Shown here: positions 36,185-44,444 of the stretch, piece after piece
Numbering within the stretch: position 1 is the first letter of the stretch
How the letters are laid out: every line of letters starts with the position of its first letter
From: Myxococcales bacterium
Lineage (GTDB): Bacteria; Myxococcota_A; Polyangia; Polyangiales; Polyangiaceae
NCBI GenBank assembly: GCA_016703425.1
Contig: JADJCA010000001.1
Location: 1,178,001 to 1,242,000 of the forward strand
DNA length: 64,000 nt
Reading direction: 5' to 3'
Position numbers and translations under genes: made by a program
Notes under the pieces: model-generated
The model's database searches: none
What the model was told of the DNA's origin: nothing
Seen by the model: only the letters and a program-made list of their open reading frames with translations

Positions 36185-37624
36185 ATGGCGTTCACTCGCA
36201 AAATTGTGAATGATTCAGCCATGGCTCGCTCCATCACGCAGCGCATGCTCGGGGGGCCGGCGGTGTTCGCGTTCGCGTTGGCCGCGAGCGGCTGCGGGCG
36301 GTCGACGCCGGCGCCGGCACCGCAGCAAGCGCCGTCATCCTCGGCTCCAATGGCTCCCGCTTCCCGCGCCTCCGCGGTCGCGCTGCCCTTCATCGAAGAT
36401 GATTACCCGCGCGCCCTTCGCGAAGCGCGACGCACCGGCCGAGCCATCTTCGTCGACGTGTGGGCGCCGTGGTGTCACACGTGCCTCAGCCTCAAGCAAT
36501 ACGTCCTCACCGATCCGTCGCTCGCGCCGCACGCAGCTCGCTTCGTGTGGCTCTCCATCGACTCGGAGCGACCTGAGAACGCAGCGCTCGTCGAGCGGCT
36601 CCGAATCACTGCGCTGCCCACGCTCACGATCGTGGAGCCTGCGCGCGAAACGGAGGCTTGGACGTGGCGCGGCGCGTTGACGGCCAAAGAGCTCGTCGGC
36701 TCTCTCTCCATGGTGGAGGAGCGGCTGCGCAATCCCGGGAGTCAAGCCGACCTCGAAGCCGCCGAGCTCGCGGCTCGGAGCGGGCGTGAGGGCGAAGCGC
36801 TGGACGCCTACAAGCGAGCGCTCGCGGCAGCGACCGGTGAAGCCCGTGGACCGGTGGCCGACGCCTTCGTCACGCTGCTCGATGCGCAAAAGCGATTCGC
36901 CGATTGCGCGGCGGTGGCTGCGCAAGTGGGGCCATCGCTGCCCGAAGGGACCTACCGCGTGGACCTCGCGATCACCGGCGCTCACTGCTCCGTCGAGGCG
37001 ACGGCGGGGAAGGATAAGTCGGGGGCCGCCGCGCACGCCGCGGCAGCACCCTTCATCCGGGAGCTTCGTCTCCTTTCCGGCGGGACATCGTCGGCGGTGC
37101 TCGCCGACGACCGATCGAGCGCCTTCGAGGCACTCGTCAGCACGCTGCGCGAAACCGGCGACGCGGAGGGCGCGAAGGCCGCGGCCCGGGAGTGGGCCCT
37201 CATGCTCGAGGGCGCGGCGGGCAAGGCGAAGACCGCGGCCGAGCGCGTCGTCTTCGACGCCCATCGGCTGGGCGCGTACATCGAGCTGGGCGAGCCGGCG
37301 CGCGCCCTTCCGATGCTGGAGGCGTCGGAGCGCGACTTTCCCGACGACTACAACCCGAGCGCGCGAAGGGCTCGTGCGCTCCTTGAGCTCGGTCGCCTCG
37401 ACGACGCCACGAAGGCCGCCGAGCGCGCACTCGAGCGCGCCTACGGCCCGCGACGCCTTCGGCTGTTCATCCTGAAGGCCGACATCAGCAAGAAACGCGG
37501 AGACCGAACCGCCGAGCGCGCGAGCCTCGACGACGCGCTGGCCGACGCCAAGCGGCTCTCGTTGCGCGACAGCTACCGGAAACTCGTCGAATCCATCGAA
37601 GCGCGTCGCAAGGCGCTGCCTTAG
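36185..37624 (+). CDS. Thioredoxin-fold and TPR lipoprotein
   Basis: The 479-residue product has a signal peptide with lipobox ASGC (Cys37) and a Ser/Pro/Ala linker. A thioredoxin domain follows (about 68-180) with active site WCHTC at 96-100 and the conserved cis-Pro in ALPTL, then a helical TPR-like region (about 185-475). It is a probable extracytoplasmic disulfide reductase or DsbD-like partner. The divergent msrBA gene, 168 bp away, encodes a lipoprotein that needs such a reductant. The start at 36185 is used; ATG at 36221 is equally possible. Confidence 0.8.
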   Translation: MAFTRKIVNDSAMARSITQRMLGGPAVFAFALAASGCGRSTPAPAPQQAPSSSAPMAPASRASAVALPFIEDDYPRALREARRTGRAIFVDVWAPWCHTCLSLKQYVLTDPSLAPHAARFVWLSIDSERPENAALVERLRITALPTLTIVEPARETEAWTWRGALTAKELVGSLSMVEERLRNPGSQADLEAAELAARSGREGEALDAYKRALAAATGEARGPVADAFVTLLDAQKRFADCAAVAAQVGPSLPEGTYRVDLAITGAHCSVEATAGKDKSGAAAHAAAAPFIRELRLLSGGTSSAVLADDRSSAFEALVSTLRETGDAEGAKAAAREWALMLEGAAGKAKTAAERVVFDAHRLGAYIELGEPARALPMLEASERDFPDDYNPSARRARALLELGRLDDATKAAERALERAYGPRRLRLFILKADISKKRGDRTAERASLDDALADAKRLSLRDSYRKLVESIEARRKALP

Positions 37625-38009
37625 TGCTGAGTTTCACTTGGGACGACGGGTTGTTCGGCGGCCCAATGCGGGGCAAAGGGCCGGAGAACAACCCTCGATC
37701 GCCAGGGATCTGAACGTTCCCATGACGGTTTGGTTTTCGACCGACCGTTCAGTTCAACGGAAACGGTGCCCTAGCGGAGGCCGATCGGCACCGCGAAACG
37801 GACCGCTGCGCGGGCAAGGGTGGAAGAGCGTCGGCGTCAACGAAGATACTGAAAATTCAAGCGCAATCGGCGGTTGACCGCGGCCCGTGGGCTGGGGTAC
37901 GAGCGAGGGCGCCTCCGAGGGCATGGGCGTCTTCCGACAGAACTCGGGGCCCCCCGAACACGCTCTCGCCCGAGCCCGCTCCGGCGCCCGCGCCCTTCCT
38001 CCTCAACCG
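37625..38009. other. Gene-free stretch before bamA
   Basis: No convincing gene is seen in these 385 bases; the open frames present have random composition. The middle (37730-37770) is locally A/T-richer and may hold the bamA promoter, but no clear -35/-10 pair stands out. The bamA frame is open through the last 120 bases, so part of this could be coding if translation starts at GTG 37887. Confidence 0.4.
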
Positions 38010-40721
38010 ATGCCCTTCCCTTCCCTCCGTCGCCACGCGCCCCGTGCGCGCGCCCTCCGCGAGCAGGGGCCAGGCCGCGGTCGTGCATGGGGCCGACGGA
38101 CCGCCGCGCTCCGCGTGCTCGTCCTCGCGGCTTTCGCCGCTCTCCTCGCCTTCGCGCCGCGGACGGCCCTCGCCCAGACGACCGACGCGGGCGTGCGCCC
38201 GGCGGCGCGCCTCGACGCCGGCGCGCCGAAGGCCGACGTGAGGACCGCAGGCGCAACGGACGGAGGGTCCGATGCCGCCAGCGTGGAGCCGGAGGTCGCC
38301 GCGGCGACGGGCCCGACGGTACGCATCCCCGCCACGGAAGCGGAGAAGGCCGACGGCGACCCCATCGCGGCCATCGAGGTGAGCGGCAACCGCCGAGTCG
38401 CACGCGAAGACGTCATCTCCTACTTGAAGCTCAAGGTCGGTCAGCCCTTCAAGATGGAGGCGCTCTCGGTCGACGTGCGGGCCCTCTGGGACGCCGGCTT
38501 CTTCGACGACATCGAGGTCGACCTGACACGGCAAGCGAGCGGCGTTCGCCTCCGCTTCGTCGTGCGCGAGCGCCCCAACATCAAGGGCATCGAGTTCGAA
38601 GGCAACGACGAGATCGAGGCCGACAAGCTCACCGAGGCCATCGAGGTCAAGACCAACACCATCCTGAGCGTCCCGGCGGTGCGGCGGAGCGTGCAGAAGG
38701 TCAAGGATGCCTACGCAGAGAAGGGCTACTTCCTCGCGGAGGTCGAGTACACCGTCGAGCCGCAGCGCGACAACGAGGTCATCGTTCGCTTCAAGGTGAA
38801 GGAACACCAGCCGGTCACGGTCCGGCGCGTCACCTTCATCGGCAACGAGAACGTCCCCGACGCCGACTTGCGTGAGGTCATGCAGACGGGTCAGGGCGGC
38901 TTCTTCGCCTTCGGCTCCGGCGGGCCCTACCGACAGGACGTCTTCGAGCGCGACGTGCTCATGCTCTCGGCGCTCTACTACGACAAGGGCTACATGAGCG
39001 TGCAGGTGGCGACGCCGCGCGTGATGCTCTCGCCGGACCGCGAGGGCATCGAGATCACGCTCGTCATCAACGAGGGACCGCGCTTCAAGATCCGCCAACT
39101 GCGCGTCTACGAGCGCGACGAGGACGGCAGGGAAATCGAGCCTCTCGGCGGCCGTCGCGCCCTGCGCCAGATGGTCAAGGCCAAGACCGGCGATTGGTTC
39201 AACCGCGCCGGCGTCGTGAAGGATCTGCAGGCCGTTCGCACGCTCTACCGCGACGCCGGTTACTACTTCGTTGAGGCCGATCCAGAGACCAACGTCGACG
39301 CGCAGAAGCGCGAGGTCGACATCGTCATTCCCATCCGCCGAGGCCCCCTCACGCGCGTCGAGCGCATCCAAGTGAAGGGCAACACCAAGACCCGCGACAA
39401 GGTCATTCGCCGCGAGATGGAGATCGCCGAGGGCGATCTCTACTCCGAGACCAAGGTCGAAGACTCGAAGCGTCGCGTGACGGCGCTCGGCTACTTCGAG
39501 CGCGTCGACGTGACCACCGAGCAGGGCTCGGCCAACGACCGCGTCATCATCAACTTCGAGATCGGCGAGCGCCCCACGGGCACGTTCCAGGTCGGCGCCG
39601 GCTTCAGCTCTGTCGAGAACTTCATCGCCACGGCGCAGGTGCAGCAGGCGAACCTCTTCGGCAACGGGCAATCGCTGGCGCTCCAGGGGCAGTTCTCCAG
39701 CCTTCGGCAAATCGTCAGCGTCCGCTTCTTCGAGCCTTATTTCTTCGACTCCGACTGGTCGTTCTCGACGGAGCTCTTCCAGCAGGTCTACGTCTTTCCG
39801 GACTTCTCGCGGCAGTCGCTCGGCGGCTCGTTGACCTACGGTTATGCGCTCGTCCAGCCGTGGCTGCGCCTGTCCATGACGGGCACCGTGCAGAACGACC
39901 GCGTGTCCACCTCCGCGGGCAACACGCTCTTCGGCTCGTCGTCGAATTTCGGCAACGTGTTCCAGCGCTTGCCCCTCGCGAACCTCTTCAACGACGGCCG
40001 CACGGTTTCGCTGCGCCCAGCCCTCATCTTCGACACGCGCGACAACCGACTCTTCCCCACGAGCGGCCTCTACCTCCAGTTGTCGAGCGAGTGGGCCGAC
40101 GAGAACATCGGCAGCGAGCTTGAGTTCTTGCGTCACCGGTTCACGGGCGGCGCCTACTACCCGCTCGGCGGTGGAACGGGCCAGCCCGGCTCGGGCTTCG
40201 TCCTCAAGCTCAACACCGAGCTTGGCTACATCACGAGCCCCAGGCCCGAGGGCGTTCCGATCTATCAGCGCTTCTTCCTCGGCGGCATCCTCGACATGCG
40301 CGGCTATCGACTCCGCACCGTCGGCCCGCGCTTGCCACTCAACGCTTCGCTCGACCCGAACGCCCAGCCGATCCCCGACGGCGCCCGCATCGGCGGCAAC
40401 CTCCAGGCCTACTCCAACCTCGAGCTTGAGTTCCCCATCGTCGACAAGGTCGGCATCCGCGGCGTCGTCTTCACCGACGTCGGCAATGCGTGGAACACCG
40501 AGGAGCAGTTCTGCAAGACGACGCCGGCGCCGCAGTTCCCCAACGTCGTCCGGCCCTGTTTCGGCGCCGACGCGCTGCTCAACGTCCGCGCGAGCTCCGG
40601 CTTCGGCATTCGCTGGTTCTCGCCCTTGGGGCCGCTCCGCTTCGAGTGGGGCTTCCCGTGGAAGCCGCTCCCCTTCGAAGAGAGCTACGTCTTCGAGTTC
40701 ACCATCGGCAACTTCTTCTAG
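38010..40721 (+). CDS. bamA: Outer membrane protein assembly factor BamA
   Basis: BamA inserts beta-barrel proteins into the outer membrane. From ATG 38010 the product has 903 residues. It has a long basic n-region and hydrophobic signal ending TALAQ, an Ala/Asp linker, five POTRA domains (about 105-500, each ending in a VxxIxVxGNxxxxxxxI-type start of the next) and a C-terminal barrel (about 520-903). The barrel has the lid-lock motif as MRGY (near 765) and a terminal aromatic (GNFF), the barrel assembly signal. GTG 37887 would add 41 residues with no signal-like features. The usual neighbours (skp, lpx genes) are absent. Confidence 0.93.
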   Translation: MPFPSLRRHAPRARALREQGPGRGRAWGRRTAALRVLVLAAFAALLAFAPRTALAQTTDAGVRPAARLDAGAPKADVRTAGATDGGSDAASVEPEVAAATGPTVRIPATEAEKADGDPIAAIEVSGNRRVAREDVISYLKLKVGQPFKMEALSVDVRALWDAGFFDDIEVDLTRQASGVRLRFVVRERPNIKGIEFEGNDEIEADKLTEAIEVKTNTILSVPAVRRSVQKVKDAYAEKGYFLAEVEYTVEPQRDNEVIVRFKVKEHQPVTVRRVTFIGNENVPDADLREVMQTGQGGFFAFGSGGPYRQDVFERDVLMLSALYYDKGYMSVQVATPRVMLSPDREGIEITLVINEGPRFKIRQLRVYERDEDGREIEPLGGRRALRQMVKAKTGDWFNRAGVVKDLQAVRTLYRDAGYYFVEADPETNVDAQKREVDIVIPIRRGPLTRVERIQVKGNTKTRDKVIRREMEIAEGDLYSETKVEDSKRRVTALGYFERVDVTTEQGSANDRVIINFEIGERPTGTFQVGAGFSSVENFIATAQVQQANLFGNGQSLALQGQFSSLRQIVSVRFFEPYFFDSDWSFSTELFQQVYVFPDFSRQSLGGSLTYGYALVQPWLRLSMTGTVQNDRVSTSAGNTLFGSSSNFGNVFQRLPLANLFNDGRTVSLRPALIFDTRDNRLFPTSGLYLQLSSEWADENIGSELEFLRHRFTGGAYYPLGGGTGQPGSGFVLKLNTELGYITSPRPEGVPIYQRFFLGGILDMRGYRLRTVGPRLPLNASLDPNAQPIPDGARIGGNLQAYSNLELEFPIVDKVGIRGVVFTDVGNAWNTEEQFCKTTPAPQFPNVVRPCFGADALLNVRASSGFGIRWFSPLGPLRFEWGFPWKPLPFEESYVFEFTIGNFF

Positions 40722-40824
40722 CCCGACCCGGGCTCGCCGCCGCCACGGCGCAGGAGGCGTGCCCACACGTGTGCACAATGCCCGCATTTTCAGGGACCTG
40801 ACGGTTCCTGGATCGCGGGAGGCC

Positions 40825-41514
40825 ATGGCGGATCGGACGAGACCAGTGCGACAGCGGAGCCTCGCGCGCTTTTCGAAAGAACACGCCAATTCCGCGCGGG
40901 GTATGGGCGTTGCAGCTCCGCGGTCCATGCGGGAACACGAAACCAACGACCTCTCCTTGGACACGCTCGACGCCGTTGCTGGCGGCTTGGGGCGGACCCA
41001 CTTCCAGCGCGCCGAAGCGCCCGCGCCGATGGGCGGCTACCAGGAGGTCGGCCCAGCGTTCGACCCGGGACTCCTCATGCCGCAGCACGCGCCTCAGTAC
41101 GCTCCCGCGCGCATCGGCTGGAGCTCGCAGGCGCCGGCGGCGGCAAGCACCGTAGCCAACATGTTCGGACCGCAAGGGTTCCTGCCGGTGGCTCAGGCGC
41201 CGCAGCAGGTTGCGCCGCGGCCAGTCGCTGCGCCGGCGCCACAGCCGCAAGCGAACCCCTTCGCGCAGATCTCGCAGGGACTCGGCGTCGCCAACCAAGC
41301 GATGGGGCTCTTCAAGAACCTCGGCGGCATGTTCGGCGGAGGCCAACAGGGCGCCAGCCAGGGGGCACAGCAAGGCGCGCAAGGAGCGCAGCAGCCGCAA
41401 GGCGAGGGCGACTTCATGGGCGGCAACGAGGGCCCCGGCGCGGGCAACAACGACTTCGGCGGTGGTGACTTCGGCGGCGGCGACTTTGGCGGCGGTGACT
41501 TCGGCGGCTTCTGA
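40825..41514 (+). CDS. Gly/Gln-rich protein with a double-glycine leader-like motif
   Basis: The 229-residue product has a hydrophilic N-terminus, then NDLSLDTLDAVAGG at 41-54. This resembles double-glycine leaders (LSxxxLxxVxGG) cut by C39-type peptidases of ABC exporters. The rest is Pro/Gln/Ala-rich with a helical segment (GVANQAMGLFKNLGGMFGG, near 153-171), and ends in four copies of DFGG(G/F) at 210-229. ATG at 40825 follows GGGAGG closely. ATG at 40903 or 40927 would give the short leader seen in such peptides. No exporter is adjacent. It lies between bamA and gyrA. Confidence 0.62.
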   Translation: MADRTRPVRQRSLARFSKEHANSARGMGVAAPRSMREHETNDLSLDTLDAVAGGLGRTHFQRAEAPAPMGGYQEVGPAFDPGLLMPQHAPQYAPARIGWSSQAPAAASTVANMFGPQGFLPVAQAPQQVAPRPVAAPAPQPQANPFAQISQGLGVANQAMGLFKNLGGMFGGGQQGASQGAQQGAQGAQQPQGEGDFMGGNEGPGAGNNDFGGGDFGGGDFGGGDFGGF

Positions 41515-41628
41515 GTCCCGACGAGACCGGTAACCGCTAGAGATCACGCATCAATCTTCGCGCCCTTGTGGGTAGTCGCGAGGCCGTTCCCGTAGTAGGA
41601 AAACGGCTTCCGAAGGACGCGAAGAAGC

Positions 41629-44370
41629 ATGGCCGAAGACCTCCCCCCGGGCGACTCCACGAGCTCCACCAACGGCCCCCCGCCGGCGCCTCCCGCTGGC
41701 GGTGGCGCGGGAGGAGCGACCCCAAATCAGCGCGTTCCCGTCTCCATCACGGACGAGATGCGGACGAGCTACCTCGATTACGCGATGAGCGTGATCATCG
41801 GCCGCGCGATCCCCGACGCGCGCGACGGCCTCAAGCCCGTCCATCGACGCATCCTCTTCTCGGCCTACGAGCAGCGCATCGTTCCGGGCACCGCGCACAA
41901 GAAGAGCGCGAAGGTCGTCGGTGACGTGCTCGCGCAGTACCACCCGCACGGTGACGCCTCCGTCTACGACGCGATGGTGCGCCTCGCGCAAGACTTCTCG
42001 ATGCGCTACCCGCTCATCGACGGTCAGGGGAACTTCGGCAGCGTCGACGGCGATCCGCCAGCCGCCTACCGCTACACGGAAGCGCGTCTGTCGCGCATCG
42101 CCGTCGAGCTCCTGACGGACATCGAGAAGGAGTGCGTCGACTTCCAGTCGAACTTCGACGACTCGAAGGAAGAGCCGCGGGTCCTGCCGTCGCGAATCCC
42201 CAACCTGCTCGTCAACGGCTCCGGCGGTATCGCCGTCGGCATGGCGACGAACATCCCGCCACACAACCTCGGAGAGGTCGTCGACGCGACGATGCACCTC
42301 CTCAGAAACCCCGAGTCGACGGTCGACGACCTGATGCGTTTCGTGCCGGGCCCCGACTTCCCGACGGGCGCCGTCATCTACGGTCGCTCAGGCATCGAGC
42401 AGGCGCAGCGCACGGGTCGCGGCACCATCGTGATGCGAGCGCGTATTCACGTCGAGAAGGCCCAAGGCCGCGGCGAGCGCGAGCAAATCGTCATCACCGA
42501 GATTCCCTACCAGATGAACAAGGCGCGCGTGGCCGCGCGCATCGGTGAGCTGGTCCGCGAGAAGAAGCTCGAAGGCATCAGCGAGATCAGGGATGAGTCG
42601 GACCGCGACGGCATCCGCCTCGTCGTCGAGCTCAAGCGCGACGTCGTGCCCCAGGTGGTCATCAACCAGCTCTACCGGATGACGGACCTGCAATCGACCT
42701 TCGGCGTCATCAACCTCGCCATCGTGCAGGGTCGGCCGCAGGTGCTGAACCTCCGCGAGACGCTCGCCGTCTTCATCGAGCATCGCCGCGACGTCGTCAC
42801 ACGCCGCACGCGCTTTGAACTCAACCAAGCCGAGGGCCAGCGCGAGCTCGTCGAAGGCCTGGGCATGGCCACGACGGACATCGACAAGGTCATCAAGACC
42901 ATCCGCGCCGCGCGCGACTCGGAACAGGCCCGCGTCGCGCTCATGGCGCTGCCGCTATCGGGCTTGGAAGAGTTCGTGAGGCGGGCCGGCCGGCCGGCCA
43001 ACGAGATCGACGAAGCAAAGAAGCGCGGCGAGTATTTCCTCTCCGAGCGCCAAGCCAAGGCCATCCTCGAGATGCGCCTGTCGAAGCTTACGGGCCTCGA
43101 GCAAGAGAAGCTCGCGACCGAATACGGTGAGCTCTGCGAAGTCATCACGCGGCTCCGCGCCATCCTCGCCGACGAGCGCCTTCTGCGTGACGTCATCGCC
43201 ATGGAGCTCGAGGAGATTCGCGGCAAGTACGCCGACAAGCGCCGCACCGAGATCGTGCAGACGGAAGCGGAGATCAACGACGAAGACCTCATCCAAGAAG
43301 AGGACATGGTCGTCACGATCTCGCACGCCGGGTACATCAAGCGGACCGGCACGAGCGACTACCGCGCGCAGAAGCGCGGCGGTCGCGGCAAGATCGGCAT
43401 GGAGGCCCGCGACGAGGACTTCGTCAACCAGCTCTTCGTCGCCTCAACACACTCGCTCATCTTCATCTTCTCCGACAAGGGGAAGGTCTTCGTGAAGAAG
43501 GTCTACGAGATTCCCCTCGGCACGCGGACCTCGAAGGGCCGCGCCATCGTGAACTTCGTCGGCATGGAGACCGGCGAGAAGGTCGCGGCCATCGTCGCCG
43601 TGCCCAAGATCGAGGCGGGCCGTTTCGTCGTCACGCTGACCAAGAAGGGTCAGATCAAGAAGACCGAGCTGCTTGAGTACGAGAACTTCCGCGAGAAGGG
43701 CATCATCGGCGTCAAGATCGAAGACAGCGACGCGCTCCTCTCGGCGGCGCTCACCGACGGCGAGCGCGAGTTCCTCATCGCGACGCGCCAGGGCCAGTCG
43801 ATCCGGTTCCCCGAGGATCAGGTTCGTCCTATGGGCCGCGCCACGATGGGTGTGAAGGGCATCGACATCGTCGAAGGCGACGCCGTCGTCGGCTTCGCCG
43901 TGACCGATTCGGAGCGCAACCACGTGCTCGCCGTCTGCGAAAACGGTTTCGGGAAGCGCACCCAACTCGAGGAGTTCCGCAAGCAGAACCGCGGCGGCAA
44001 GGGGATCATCCTCATCGACGCCAGCGAGCGAAACGGCCCCGTGGTCGACATCAAGCTCGTCGGCGACGCCGATCAGGTCATGCTGATCACCGATCGCGGG
44101 CAGCTCATTCGCACCGGCGTCGCGGAGATTCGCGAGACAGGACGCAACGCCCAAGGCGTGAAGCTGATGACCCTCGACGAAGGCGAGCGCATCGTCGCGC
44201 TCGAGCGCATGGCGGAGAGCGCCGCCGACGAAACAGCCGGCGGCGATTCGCTCATCCCCGCGGAAGGCTCGTTGCCTCCCGACGGCTCGGCGCCGACCGA
44301 CGCGTCCGTTCCTCCGGACGCGCCGGACGCCAGCGACTCGGTGCCTCCGGGAGACGGCTCGGTTAACTGA
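41629..44370 (+). CDS. gyrA: DNA gyrase subunit A
   Basis: GyrA carries the breakage-reunion active site that introduces negative supercoils with GyrB. The 913-residue protein has catalytic Tyr149 (AAYRYTEARLS), the quinolone-resistance region HPHGDASVYDAM, and the C-terminal GyrA box near residue 583 (KRGGRGK), which distinguishes it from ParC. The residue aligning with E. coli Ser83 is Ala110, followed by Ser111, as in mycobacteria, which may lower quinolone sensitivity. A Pro/Gly-rich 35-residue N-terminal extension and an acidic Asp/Pro/Ser C-terminal tail (about 870-913) are lineage additions. Confidence 0.97.
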   Translation: MAEDLPPGDSTSSTNGPPPAPPAGGGAGGATPNQRVPVSITDEMRTSYLDYAMSVIIGRAIPDARDGLKPVHRRILFSAYEQRIVPGTAHKKSAKVVGDVLAQYHPHGDASVYDAMVRLAQDFSMRYPLIDGQGNFGSVDGDPPAAYRYTEARLSRIAVELLTDIEKECVDFQSNFDDSKEEPRVLPSRIPNLLVNGSGGIAVGMATNIPPHNLGEVVDATMHLLRNPESTVDDLMRFVPGPDFPTGAVIYGRSGIEQAQRTGRGTIVMRARIHVEKAQGRGEREQIVITEIPYQMNKARVAARIGELVREKKLEGISEIRDESDRDGIRLVVELKRDVVPQVVINQLYRMTDLQSTFGVINLAIVQGRPQVLNLRETLAVFIEHRRDVVTRRTRFELNQAEGQRELVEGLGMATTDIDKVIKTIRAARDSEQARVALMALPLSGLEEFVRRAGRPANEIDEAKKRGEYFLSERQAKAILEMRLSKLTGLEQEKLATEYGELCEVITRLRAILADERLLRDVIAMELEEIRGKYADKRRTEIVQTEAEINDEDLIQEEDMVVTISHAGYIKRTGTSDYRAQKRGGRGKIGMEARDEDFVNQLFVASTHSLIFIFSDKGKVFVKKVYEIPLGTRTSKGRAIVNFVGMETGEKVAAIVAVPKIEAGRFVVTLTKKGQIKKTELLEYENFREKGIIGVKIEDSDALLSAALTDGEREFLIATRQGQSIRFPEDQVRPMGRATMGVKGIDIVEGDAVVGFAVTDSERNHVLAVCENGFGKRTQLEEFRKQNRGGKGIILIDASERNGPVVDIKLVGDADQVMLITDRGQLIRTGVAEIRETGRNAQGVKLMTLDEGERIVALERMAESAADETAGGDSLIPAEGSLPPDGSAPTDASVPPDAPDASDSVPPGDGSVN

Positions 44371-44444
44371 AGGGCGATGTGCGGCCCCTCCACGGCGCCG
44401 CCAGAAGCGCTTGCGCCAGAGGACCTATCGGGTACGAAGGCGGG

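Noticed and set aside
37638..37877. 79-codon frame in the gap before bamA
   Set aside because: No ribosome site, and composition is random; treated as non-coding.
37857..40964. Open reading frame of 1035 codons on the minus strand opposite bamA
   Set aside because: Its product is a repetitive, Arg/Glu/Ala-rich sequence with no domain, and the plus strand clearly encodes BamA. Long antisense frames are normal in GC-rich codon-biased genes.
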